Below, piece by piece: positions 9,680-16,727 of a stretch of DNA of 64,000 nt (the stretch's first letter is position 1; the number at the start of each line of letters is the position of its first letter). This DNA comes from Arcobacter lacus (GTDB lineage: Bacteria; Campylobacterota; Campylobacteria; Campylobacterales; Arcobacteraceae). The translations under genes and the position numbers were made by a program. The DNA lies in assembly GCF_003063295.1 (NCBI RefSeq), contig NZ_MUXF01000019.1:305919-369918 (forward strand), in the 5' to 3' direction. The notes under the pieces were generated by a model. That model worked only from the letters and a program-made list of their open reading frames with translations, did not search any database and was not told the origin of the DNA.

Positions 9680-10161
9680 AATATTTTTCTATAACTATGA
9701 CAATAAGGCATCTTTTGATGTCTTTCATAGTAATTTTGATGATACTCTTCTGCTTTATAAAAAATGCCTTTTTCATATAAAGTTGTAGCAACTTTAAAGC
9801 CCTTATTTTCAAGCTCTTTTATCAAATTCTCACTTATAGTTTTTTGTTCAATGTCACTATAAAATATAGCTGATAAATATTGACTTCCTATATCTGGACC
9901 TTGCCCGTTTGTTTGTGTAAAGTCATGTATTTCAAAAAATAGTTTTGCTAATTTTTCAAAACTTACAATTGTCTCATCAAATTCAACTTCAATAGTTTCT
10001 AAATGACCACTAAACCCACTACAAACTATTTCATAAGTTGGATTTTCTATAAATCCACCCATATATCCTGAAATTACACTTTTTACACCAGCTACTTTTT
10101 GAAAATAATACTCTACTCCCCAGAAACAACCAGCTGCGAAATATGCTTTAGAAACCCCCAT
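9676..10161 (-). CDS. msrA: peptide methionine sulfoxide reductase MsrA, element-restored 5' end
   Basis: MsrA reduces methionine-S-sulfoxide in proteins. The 161-residue product has the catalytic GCFWG (Cys12), the family motif GYMGG, and a C-terminal MPYCHSYRKIF with a likely resolving Cys. Codons 1-5 (MGVSK) and the AAAGGA site 8-9 nt upstream come from the integrated element. The native beginning of the gene is left about 9.1 kb away beside msrB (19192-19263). The protein therefore appears complete and functional, but its promoter and ribosome-binding site were replaced by integration. Confidence 0.95.
   Translation of the reverse strand: MGVSKAYFAAGCFWGVEYYFQKVAGVKSVISGYMGGFIENPTYEIVCSGFSGHLETIEVEFDETIVSFEKLAKLFFEIHDFTQTNGQGPDIGSQYLSAIFYSDIEQKTISENLIKELENKGFKVATTLYEKGIFYKAEEYHQNYYERHQKMPYCHSYRKIF
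10115..10149. repeat. left attachment site (attL-like), direct repeat copy 1
   Basis: This 35-bp copy matches 19208-19242 at 33 positions, offset 9093 bp, same orientation. It encodes the YFAAGCFWGV part of MsrA, so integration at this site preserves the reading frame of the downstream portion. The crossover core lies somewhere within the repeat. Confidence 0.8.
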
Positions 10162-10193
10162 AAAATCGTCCTTTACTTACTGTTTTTTCAGAA

Positions 10194-10270
10194 ATAGGTG
10201 TTTACAAAAAGGGCAAAAGTATCCCACTTTTGGGATACTTTTTAACTTTAGTATCCCTTTTTAGTATCCC
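10194..10270. repeat. left-end arm-type repeat cluster (AGTATCCC family)
   Basis: Just inside the left repeat are AGTATCCC at 10218-10225, 10250-10257 and 10263-10270, plus an inverted GGGATACT at 10232-10239. The first copy and the inverted one form a 12-bp hairpin followed by T residues, which might also end transcription. A preceding GGTGTTTACAAA-type segment (10194-10220) recurs in the same orientation at 19144-19171 inside the right end. The pattern resembles arm-type sites for a tyrosine integrase. Confidence 0.6.
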
Positions 10271-10366
10271 AAATTTTTCAATCTTTAGAGCATTTTAGTT
10301 GATTTATTCTTATATATTCATTATTTAAAATTGGATATAGTTTTGAAATTTTAAAGGGGCTATTAT

Positions 10367-10771
10367 TTGGATTTAGAAAAAGAGATTGAAGAGTTAATAA
10401 AAAAATCATTAGAAAACAAACAATTCGTAGATAGTGTTTTTTTTGATTTACCACTAAATACACAAATTGAACTAAAGAAAATTTTATTCAAAAACTTTGA
10501 TGAATACAAATGTGAAATAAATAGCCATGATATAAGGCATACAAATAAAAACCATTCAAAAGATTTAAAATTCATTACAAAAATTCCTGATATAATAGAA
10601 AACTTTTCAGAAATTAAAAAAAGTTTTGTTGAAGATAAAAAAACAAAAAAACCTATTTATGCTATTGAGTTTTATAAAAAATATAACGACAAAACAGTAA
10701 AAGCAGTAAAAATACACTTAAGAAAAGAGAAAATATTAAGATTGAAAACTTTATTTATACCTAAAAAATAG
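10367..10771 (+). CDS. probable PBECR-type (barnase/EndoU/colicin-like) nuclease domain protein
   Basis: A 134-residue protein starting at TTG 10367 after AAAGGGG. Its second half reads as the PBECR pattern known from phage proteins: a His-containing motif (HDIRHTNKNHSKD), then IPDIIENFSEI, then beta-strands (PIYAIEFYKK, AVKIHLRKEK, LKTLF). These families are predicted RNases fused to or carried by phage and mobile-element proteins. It is the first gene inside the left end of the element and is followed by a good terminator (10776-10803). The function is inferred by motif resemblance only; a non-nuclease role is possible. Confidence 0.5.
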   Translation: MDLEKEIEELIKKSLENKQFVDSVFFDLPLNTQIELKKILFKNFDEYKCEINSHDIRHTNKNHSKDLKFITKIPDIIENFSEIKKSFVEDKKTKKPIYAIEFYKKYNDKTVKAVKIHLRKEKILRLKTLFIPKK

Positions 10772-10775
10772 AAAG

Positions 10776-10803
10776 TGAGTAAAAGACCACCTACTTTTAC
10801 TCA
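10776..10803. terminator. hairpin terminator after the PBECR-like gene
   Basis: A perfect 10-bp inverted repeat (TGAGTAAAAG and CTTTTACTCA, arms 10776-10785 and 10794-10803) closes an 8-nt loop five bases after the stop codon. It is followed by AGATTTT. The U-tract is short, so efficiency is uncertain. Confidence 0.6.
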
Positions 10804-10934
10804 AGATTTTACGGTTATTTGCTAAATGCCCAAATGTCCCTTAGCTTAACGTCCAAAACGAAATCCGTTGGCTTTAAATATGTCTTTATGACATCGAGAA
10901 CAATTTTATCAAATTATAATTTATATGTCAATAT

Positions 10935-12074
10935 TTATATATAATTCAAAAAATATTTTTTAGCAGTTCTTCTATCTATATTAGCAACTCTTGAAATTGA
11001 AGCAATATTTACTTTTAGTTTTTGCTCTTGTAGTTGTAAAATAGCATTTATTACTAAAGTTTCTTTTTTTTCTTGTAATTTATAAATATAATCTTGTTTT
11101 GCTTCTAAAAGTTGCTTTTTATTTTTCTCTTTATCTCTAATTTTTAAAGTTCTAGTTGCTGCTTTTTGTTGTCTTTGTTTTGTTTCTTGTAAATATTCAT
11201 CATAGTTTAGGTTTTTCATCTTTTCAAATTCCATAACTCCCTCATTTATAACTTTTATATTTTCATTTTTTATTGTTCCATACAATATTTTTCCACTTTG
11301 CCAATATTTGAAAACGGAGTTTGAAATTTGATTTAATTCTGTATTTCCTAATCCTACACTTTTGGAATTATTTATATTTATTAAAAAATTAAAAATATCA
11401 TCTTTATTTAATACTTTTTTACCTTTAGCATATTTCATGGCATATTTAAAAAGTGTTTTATTTCTTTGTCCTTCTATTAGTTCATTTTCATCAATTTTTA
11501 CTTTTAACTTCAAAGGTGTATTTGTAAATTCAGATTTTGGGATATATTTTTTAAAATCATCTAATTCATAGTTAATTTTTTGCGAAAAATAAAAATTATG
11601 TAAAAGTGGATTTCTCCATACTCCATAAAGCCTATGAGAAGCAATTTCATCACATTTGAGTAATCTAGTTATTGCTACTTTTATATCCATAGCATACTTA
11701 AGGGCTTTTCTTTGGTGTGTAAATATATGATTTTTTAAATGATAAGCAAAATGGAAGCCCTTATTTGTTTCTGTTACAAAAGTAGGTTCTAATCCTATAT
11801 TATCTATTATATACTCTAAAAAATTATATATATTTTTAAAATATTCTAATGCTGTTTTATCTTCATATTTATCTATATCAAATACTAAAAAGCTTATTTG
11901 TTCTTTACTATTAAAATTAATAAACAGATGTTCATTTAATGATTTTATAGTTGGGTATTGATAAATATTTGATAAATGTTTTTCATTACCTGATTTTATT
12001 TTTTTAGGAAGATTTTTTAATAAAAGTTCTTTTAATTGTTCATCTTCATCTTTGTATTTATTAACTATTGTCAT
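10935..12074 (-). CDS. Replicase-family replication initiator/primase
   Basis: A 379-residue protein of the Replicase family (ColE2-like RepA and relatives), which primes replication at plasmid origins. Visible features are LVFDIDKYED near residue 62 (the acidic catalytic region), the motif ETNKGFHFAYHL, a helical stretch with ALKYAMDIKVAITRLL, and HRLYGVWRNPLLHNF. A Lys/Gln-rich coiled coil and a C-terminal HTH-like end (INIAS-type, ISRVANIDRRTAKKYF) follow. The ATG at 12074 has AAGGAG 8 nt upstream; an upstream start at 12101 would be inferior. It implies that the element can replicate when excised. Confidence 0.75.
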   Translation of the reverse strand: MTIVNKYKDEDEQLKELLLKNLPKKIKSGNEKHLSNIYQYPTIKSLNEHLFINFNSKEQISFLVFDIDKYEDKTALEYFKNIYNFLEYIIDNIGLEPTFVTETNKGFHFAYHLKNHIFTHQRKALKYAMDIKVAITRLLKCDEIASHRLYGVWRNPLLHNFYFSQKINYELDDFKKYIPKSEFTNTPLKLKVKIDENELIEGQRNKTLFKYAMKYAKGKKVLNKDDIFNFLININNSKSVGLGNTELNQISNSVFKYWQSGKILYGTIKNENIKVINEGVMEFEKMKNLNYDEYLQETKQRQQKAATRTLKIRDKEKNKKQLLEAKQDYIYKLQEKKETLVINAILQLQEQKLKVNIASISRVANIDRRTAKKYFLNYI

Positions 12075-12823
12075 TTGAGTTACTCCTTTTTTTTGGAGCA
12101 ACCCTCAAAGGATTAGAAGAAAATTTAATTCATATTTTTATTGTTATAAGAGTGATTTTTTATAAAAGTTAGATTTAGTAAAAAAAATGCAAAATTCTTT
12201 AAAAAAAATGTTCATTGTAGATGGTCTTACTGTATTATTTAAAATCAACACCAAGTGAGAAATAAAAGATAAGTGAAGAGAACAATTAATAAGAGAAGAG
12301 AGGAGAGAAAATAAATATATATTTTATATATCAAATACTATAGATAATACTGAATACACTAATAAATAATATTTTGTTCTATACACGATTTAAGCCCGTA
12401 TTTATCGGGCTTTATAAGGGTTTTTATTTGTATGAATGATTAATAACTCTTCTTTTATTTTAATTTTTTGCAATGCAACAGAAGAAATACTTAAATTCTT
12501 TTTTCTATTCATTAATCACTAATCATTAGTTTTTGGCTTTATAAGTTTTAAGTGTGATATATTGTTTTATTACTCAAAACTGAAAATTTTTCAAATGAGC
12601 ATATACTCACTTCATTCCGTTATCCCTCCTTTTTCAAAATTTTAAGTTTTAACCTAAGAAAAAATATATATTTCACACTTAACAAAGCCCGAAAACTAAC
12701 GAAAGTGAAAAATTTTTGAAAGAAAAAAGGATTTAATTTTAATCTTCTTAAAAATTAAAAAAGAAGAGAAAAAACAAACCCTCAAATCTTCAAAAATGAA
12801 AACCAAAATTTAAAGGATACAAA
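12075..12823. other. 749-bp non-coding divergent region, candidate origin/control region
   Basis: No convincing gene is seen between the replicase (leftward) and the J-domain gene (rightward). It holds a purine-rich stretch (about 12255-12310) and a GC-rich hairpin AAGCCCG...CGGGCTT (12392-12412). Short inverted copies of AATGATTA lie near 12435 and 12520. A long-range inverted repeat (arms 12535-12562 and 12664-12689, sharing GGCTTT, TTAAGTGTG and an AT run) encloses about 100 bp. Such structure next to a replicase is what a plasmid origin or copy-control RNA would look like, but no iteron array is evident. Confidence 0.45.
12392..12412. terminator. bidirectional hairpin AAGCCCG/CGGGCTT
   Basis: A 7-bp GC-rich stem with a 7-nt loop, flanked by AAAGC/CTTTATAA. 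It reads as a terminator on either strand. No annotated gene ends immediately beside it, so it may end an unannotated transcript in this region. Confidence 0.5.
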
Positions 12824-13288
12824 ATGATAAGAGAAGAGATTTTAAAAGAGTTCCAAGGTGTAGAGGGTATAAATGAAGCTAAAAAAATATATAAAACTTT
12901 AGCAAAAAAGCTACACCCTGATATTGGGGGAAGTGAAGAAGATTTTAAAATACTAAATGAAATATATAACAATTTAATAGAGCATAAAATATATTTTTCT
13001 AACTCTTCAAAAATTGATATTGAATTAGAAAAAATCATAAGCTTAATTTTACATTTTGAAAATATTACTATTGAGTTGATAGGTTCTTGGATTTGGGTTA
13101 GTGGGGATACGAAAGAGATAAAAGAAAAATTGAAAGAGATAGGTTTTAAATGGGCTTCAAAAAAGAAAATGTGGTATTATGGAGAGATGAAAGCTAAAAA
13201 TCCTAATCCAAAATCTATGGAAGAGATAAAAACAAAATATGGAAGTGAAACTTTAAAAAGTAATGAAAAGAAAAAAATAGCTAGTTAA
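12824..13288 (+). CDS. J-domain protein of the mobile element
   Basis: A 154-residue protein. The N-terminal 60 residues form a J domain with the diagnostic HPD loop (AKKLHPDIGGSEEDFK), which would stimulate a DnaK ATPase. The C-terminal half contains WIWVSGDTKEIKEKLK and FKWASKKKMWYY, a small module seen in proteins of plasmids and phages whose role is not known to me. There are no Gly/Phe-rich or zinc-finger regions, so this is not a general DnaJ. AAAGGATACAAA before the ATG is a good ribosome-binding site. Recruitment of host DnaK to the element's replication complex is a plausible inference. Confidence 0.75.
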   Translation: MIREEILKEFQGVEGINEAKKIYKTLAKKLHPDIGGSEEDFKILNEIYNNLIEHKIYFSNSSKIDIELEKIISLILHFENITIELIGSWIWVSGDTKEIKEKLKEIGFKWASKKKMWYYGEMKAKNPNPKSMEEIKTKYGSETLKSNEKKKIAS

Positions 13289-13300
13289 TTCTAGCTATTT
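13275..13300. terminator. bidirectional terminator between convergent genes
   Basis: A perfect 10-bp inverted repeat (AAATAGCTAG, 6-nt loop, CTAGCTATTT), with A-rich sequence before it and T-rich sequence after it. It overlaps the last codons of the J-domain gene and separates it from the convergent recombinase gene that ends at 13310. Confidence 0.75.
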
Positions 13301-13309
13301 ATAAACTTT

Positions 13310-14173
13310 TTATCTCGTTCTTTTCAAATAGTAATCCGTAATGGCTTCTCGTTTGTGGTTTAACTCTTCACTCACTTTTAATTTTGCTTCTTTTTCGCTT
13401 ATTCCATTTTTTAACATATCTTCAAACTTATCACGAGCCGAAGAAAAACGGAAATCGTGGGAAGATATATCATATTTTTGTAAATCCTTATAATATGTTG
13501 ATTTATCTATTAAATCATAACTATTATTTAAAAGTTTTTGTTCCAGTTCAAAAGATATTTCTTTAGAATTATATTTATGATTTCCTTTACCTATCAAATC
13601 AATAATATATCCATTATCAAGATATTTTAATGGATTTTTTACCAGTTCAAAGGCTTCACTTTGTCTTATACTCAATTCATATTGAGTTTGGGCAATTAAG
13701 CCACTTATATATCTATCCTCATAAAGATTTTTTATTACATTATCTACATTATTTATATATCTATTTTCGATTATAATATCTGCTCCACTTTTTACAATTT
13801 TTACTCTATCATCAAAAAAACTTTTATCTTCCAAATGTAGTGGGATATAAATATTTTGTTGTTCTAAACCTTGAAGCATAGAAGAAAAACCACGAAGATA
13901 ATTTTCTTTGGTTTTGCTAGATAGATTTTTTAATCTTTCATTAAAAAAATTATCAAGATTTTCTTTTGTGAATAGTGTGTTTAATTTGTTATTTAGATTT
14001 TGAGATTTAAAAAAAGATGTTATATTTCTTAGATACATTTCTCTTTTTTCTGCAAGTTTATCACTATGTGTTAGGTTGTCATTTTTTCCAACTCTTCCAA
14101 CTCCAAAACTTTCCAATCTATGAAAAGCATCTTTCATCTGTTTTTCAAAATTTCCACCTTTAAGATTTGCCAT
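13310..14173 (-). CDS. second tyrosine recombinase (plasmid-type)
   Basis: A 287-residue phage-integrase-family protein. The catalytic set is visible: Arg in LSIRQSEAFEL (about residue 170), Lys in GKGNHKYN, HDFR near 239 (His-x-x-Arg), His in LNHKRE, and the Tyr nucleophile in ITDYYL near 281. An N-terminal SAM-like core-binding region precedes it (about 40-130). It is shorter and quite different from the 658-residue integrase at the right end. It may resolve multimers of the replicating form or invert or excise DNA. It follows the 121-aa gene by 11 bp, so the two form an operon. Confidence 0.75.
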   Translation of the reverse strand: MANLKGGNFEKQMKDAFHRLESFGVGRVGKNDNLTHSDKLAEKREMYLRNITSFFKSQNLNNKLNTLFTKENLDNFFNERLKNLSSKTKENYLRGFSSMLQGLEQQNIYIPLHLEDKSFFDDRVKIVKSGADIIIENRYINNVDNVIKNLYEDRYISGLIAQTQYELSIRQSEAFELVKNPLKYLDNGYIIDLIGKGNHKYNSKEISFELEQKLLNNSYDLIDKSTYYKDLQKYDISSHDFRFSSARDKFEDMLKNGISEKEAKLKVSEELNHKREAITDYYLKRTR

Positions 14174-14184
14174 TGCTAAAAAAC

Positions 14185-14550
14185 CTAAAGATTATTTTGT
14201 TTATAAAATTTTTCTATTGTTCCACGGCTTACTTTTGCTCTATGATTTTCATATAAATATTTTTCTATTGATTGGCTACCCATTCCATTTTTTCGTAGTT
14301 CTAAAATAGTATTTGAGTATTTTTTAATATATTGATTTTTTATATTGTCTAAATTAATTAATGATTTATTCTTAGATAGGGTTTCTTTTTGAATTTCTAA
14401 CAATATAAAAAAACCACTCATTATTCTATTTTTTGTAAGTTCTCCACCTTTTAAAAAGTTTATATATCTCTTAGCAAAATTTTCAAAATCATCTGAATTT
14501 TTAAATCCTAATATATTACTGTAGTATTGTTTTTTCTTTTGAGTAAACAT
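14185..14550 (-). CDS. hypothetical HTH-like protein upstream of the recombinase
   Basis: Not assigned to a family. The 121-residue, basic, helical protein ends with a region (LRKNGMGSQSIEKYLYENHR, then AKVSRGTIEKFYKQ) that resembles a resolvase-type helix-turn-helix. The N-terminal half is Lys/Phe/Asn-rich. It is 11 bp upstream of the 287-residue tyrosine recombinase on the same strand. It could be an accessory DNA-binding protein (excisionase-like or replication/mobilisation accessory), but this is inference from position and fold guess only. Confidence 0.6.
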   Translation of the reverse strand: MFTQKKKQYYSNILGFKNSDDFENFAKRYINFLKGGELTKNRIMSGFFILLEIQKETLSKNKSLINLDNIKNQYIKKYSNTILELRKNGMGSQSIEKYLYENHRAKVSRGTIEKFYKQNNL

Positions 14551-15158
14551 ATTTATAACTCCTATATATTTTTATAAAAACTGAACACCTAAAAGATGTT
14601 TAAATATAAGTTTATTTCTTAACTGTGGTTTAGACATGTAATTTATTTAAAGGCAATATTACGAAATGCCAAAAAGCAATAACTTAAGAAGTTAAAAGGC
14701 AAGTAAAAAGTAGAAATAAAAGAAACTCAAATTCAACGGGGCAGTAAGTTTTTGGCTAGTTGTTAAATGTTTGAGTATTTGTCAGATTTTAGGGTATTTT
14801 TATACAAAATATAACAAAAATAGGCATTGCTAAATGCCCATTTTATCGATATATCTTTTCACAATGTGAATTTTCTGTATCGCTTCCTATCTCTGTTTAA
14901 TTTTTTAAACAGAGATAAGGAAGCTCCCACGAGTTGAAAATCAAAAATTAAAAAATATGGTGCCACCCATACTTACTTTTTTTATTGCTTTTAGCTTAAC
15001 AATAAAAAAGTTCTTTTTAATTTTTGATTATATATTTATACATAAATGTATCCTATAAAAATATAATGCCCTTTTTAAGGGCTTATATTGTTATAAGATA
15101 TTTTTTAGTTAAAAGTTGATTGTTTTCAAAAATGCGATGAAGTAGGAATAAAAAAGCT
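14551..15158. other. ~600-bp structured non-coding region in the element
   Basis: No credible gene on either strand. It includes a small palindrome TTCACA-A-TGTGAA near 14858. A hairpin with 19-20 bp arms and one bulged base lies at 14882-14924. A nested pair of inverted repeats follows: outer arms 14939-14954 and 15014-15029, inner arms about 14977-14987 and 15000-15009. A 14-bp segment TTGCTAAATGCCCA near 14827 recurs near 10819 after the PBECR-like gene. These may belong to a single-strand origin, a regulatory RNA or a second replication-control region. Confidence 0.5.
14882..14924. repeat. long hairpin, 19-20 bp arms, TTTT loop
   Basis: Left arm 14882-14900 and right arm 14905-14924 are complementary except for one bulged T. 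The loop is four T. It is too long for an ordinary terminator, has no U-tract and ends no gene. It is flanked by further inverted repeats at 14939-15029. Confidence 0.7.
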
Positions 15159-15191
15159 AATAAGAAGTTCTTTTAAAATGAACTTCTTATT
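15159..15191 (-). terminator. terminator of the lipoprotein operon
   Basis: A perfect 12-bp inverted repeat (AATAAGAAGTTC / GAACTTCTTATT) with a 9-nt loop directly follows the stop codon of the 15192 gene. Read leftward, it is followed by AGCTTTTTT, so it fits an intrinsic terminator for the 16.6-15.2 kb operon. Confidence 0.75.
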
Positions 15192-15413
15192 TTATGAAGT
15201 AAGTATTAAATATGAAATAAGAGCTATTTCATAATTATTTAATCCATTAGAAGGAGTTTCAACTTCTTCTTTATATGAATAAGAATTACTTTTAATAACT
15301 TTATTCTCATATATAGGGAAAACAGTTAAATTTGTATTTTTTAATTTAAGATTCTCATTTTCTAATTTTAGTTTTTCTATTTCTAGTTTTAATAATTCTT
15401 CTTTATTTTCCAT
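15192..15413 (-). CDS. small coiled-coil hypothetical protein, 73 aa
   Basis: Not recognised. Residues 3-30 form a Leu/Lys/Glu/Asn-rich heptad pattern (LKLEIEKLKLENENLKLKN), a probable coiled coil. A Ser/Tyr-rich linker and a short hydrophobic end (YEIALISYLILTS) that could touch a membrane follow. It is the last gene of the element's leftward cargo operon, 17 bp after the lipoprotein gene, and a terminator follows at once. Confidence 0.55.
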   Translation of the reverse strand: MENKEELLKLEIEKLKLENENLKLKNTNLTVFPIYENKVIKSNSYSYKEEVETPSNGLNNYEIALISYLILTS

Positions 15414-15430
15414 TTAAACCCTTTTTAGAA

Positions 15431-16024
15431 TTAATTTTTTATTTCTTGTTTTTCTTCTACTTTTTCATCATTATCGTTTAAAGTAGAAGTTTGGTTTTGA
15501 GTTGTTTCTTTTTCTTCCGAAACGGTAGTTGCTACTTGTTCTGTAGTTCCTAGAATTTCTTGTATAGCTTTTGGGTGGCATTTATCTCTATGAATAGAAT
15601 AGTTTTTTATTCCTTTTTGCCATCTAAAAGGCTTTTCTAAAGTTTCTAATCGTAATTTAAGTATAAATTCATTGTTATAATAAAAGTTATAATCTTCTTC
15701 AGATAGTTTTTTCCCTTCAAATATTTTATCCATTTCTATTCTGTGTAGAGATAACATGCAAGGTTTCATTAATTCTATATATTCTAATTTTTGTTCTTGA
15801 GATAAACTATTATATTGTTCTTTCATATCAGTTTGTTCTAATCCATCAACTGTTACCAACATTACTAATCCACCTATTGCCATACCAATTGGATTTCCAG
15901 ATTGCATTAAATCTGCTCCAAATGACATAGAATTTTCTTGATTTACACCTGTTTCACTTTTTGAAGCACAACCAGAAAAAGCAACTCCTAACATTAATAA
16001 TACTATTAATAATATTTTCTTCAT
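15431..16024 (-). CDS. predicted lipoprotein of the element
   Basis: A 197-residue protein with a clear lipoprotein signal: a Lys start, hydrophobic ILLIVLLMLGVAF and lipobox FSGC with Cys at about residue 19. After a Ser/Asn linker there is a Gly/Met-rich hydrophobic stretch (GNPIGMAIGGLVMLVTVD) that could insert in a membrane. An acidic helical region and a Thr/Glu-rich disordered C-terminus follow. No family recognised. It lies between two other small envelope proteins, suggesting a joint cell-surface role for the element. Confidence 0.7.
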   Translation of the reverse strand: MKKILLIVLLMLGVAFSGCASKSETGVNQENSMSFGADLMQSGNPIGMAIGGLVMLVTVDGLEQTDMKEQYNSLSQEQKLEYIELMKPCMLSLHRIEMDKIFEGKKLSEEDYNFYYNNEFILKLRLETLEKPFRWQKGIKNYSIHRDKCHPKAIQEILGTTEQVATTVSEEKETTQNQTSTLNDNDEKVEEKQEIKN

Positions 16025-16054
16025 TTCTCCCCTTTTTTTAATAAAAGATTTTCA

Positions 16055-16420
16055 TTATCTTATTCTCACATAAAATTCTTCACCATCATCTGATAACGAT
16101 ACATGATAAATAAATGGTATTTCAGGTCCATTAAAATAAATTCTCATTGAAGCTTGACAAGTATAAGCTCCTGTTTCAGAATCTTCATTTATTGTTGTTA
16201 TTGATTCTTTATCTAACTTACCTTTATAGTTATTAAATGCTTTCATAGCTTCATCTACTGATTTTATAGATTCTTTATCAGGTTTACCCAAGAATCTTTT
16301 TTCTAATACATCAATCACTGCTTCATCAGAACATTTAGGAACTGGATTATATGTATATATATAAATTCCAAATACTAAAACAGCTAAAATTGGTAAGCCT
16401 ATTAATAATTTCTTTATCAT
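16055..16420 (-). CDS. small membrane-anchored hypothetical protein, 121 aa
   Basis: Not recognised. An N-terminal hydrophobic segment (LLIGLPILAVLVFGIYIYTY) acts as an uncleaved anchor or signal. It is followed by a small periplasmic domain with two Cys (KCSDEA and YTCQAS), which could form a disulfide. The pattern of a VxxVLEKRFLGK helix then beta-strands ending FYVRIR suggests a compact alpha/beta fold. The gene is 30 bp upstream of the lipoprotein gene and on the same strand, with a GGGGAAAAATG-type ribosome-binding site. Confidence 0.6.
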   Translation of the reverse strand: MIKKLLIGLPILAVLVFGIYIYTYNPVPKCSDEAVIDVLEKRFLGKPDKESIKSVDEAMKAFNNYKGKLDKESITTINEDSETGAYTCQASMRIYFNGPEIPFIYHVSLSDDGEEFYVRIR

Positions 16421-16435
16421 TTTTCCCCTTCTTTA

Positions 16436-16630
16436 TCATATATTTTCAATAAAATTTCTCAAACTTCTCTTTAATTCTGCTTTACTCTGAAAATCCATGT
16501 CTAAGTTTGCTCCACTCATCCAACCATAAAAATCTTCTATTATTTCTGCTAAATATATATGATTATATTCATTAGTAAAAAAACCTCTTTCTGTCAAATA
16601 CTCATTTATAGCTTGTGCTAATTCATCCAT
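16436..16630 (-). CDS. small acidic hypothetical protein, 64 aa
   Basis: Not recognised. A 64-residue helical, acidic protein beginning MDELAQAINEYLTERGFF. The ATG at 16630 is chosen because AAAAGGA lies 5-9 nt upstream; an in-frame TTG at 16648 lacks a site. It is the first gene of the leftward cargo operon and begins only 9 bp from the 49-bp palindrome that separates it from the divergent XRE regulator, so it is probably repressed by that regulator. Confidence 0.6.
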   Translation of the reverse strand: MDELAQAINEYLTERGFFTNEYNHIYLAEIIEDFYGWMSGANLDMDFQSKAELKRSLRNFIENI

Positions 16631-16638
16631 TTTTATCC

Positions 16639-16687
16639 TTTTTATCAATCAGTTATATATGAATTATATATAACTGATTGATAAAAA
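16639..16687. promoter_or_regulatory. 49-bp perfect palindrome, probable operator
   Basis: Two 22-bp arms (16639-16660 and 16666-16687) are exact reverse complements around a 5-bp centre GAATT. The arms contain TTATCAATCAGTTATATAT. It lies between the divergent 64-aa gene and the XRE-family regulator gene, the classic place for an operator bound by a homodimeric regulator. The ribosome-binding site of the leftward gene touches its edge, so an RNA hairpin in the leader is also possible. Confidence 0.7.
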
Positions 16688-16727
16688 CTGCTTAAATAAT
16701 TATTATCTACAATATGGAGTTTTAATT

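Noticed and set aside
10232-10245. Calling the left-end GGGATACT hairpin a plain terminator of msrA or a leftward gene
   Set aside because: It lies upstream, not downstream, of msrA and shares its octamer with the right end of the element, so an integrase arm-site reading was preferred; a terminator role for leftward read-through remains possible.
10278-10575. Short leftward open frames over the start of the PBECR-like gene
   Set aside because: They lie opposite a rightward frame with a good ribosome-binding site and sensible domain pattern, and have no site of their own.
12790-13038. 82-codon leftward frame opposite the J-domain gene
   Set aside because: It is the complement of the J-domain coding sequence, with no ribosome-binding site and Ser/Ile/Phe-rich content typical of antisense frames in AT-rich DNA.
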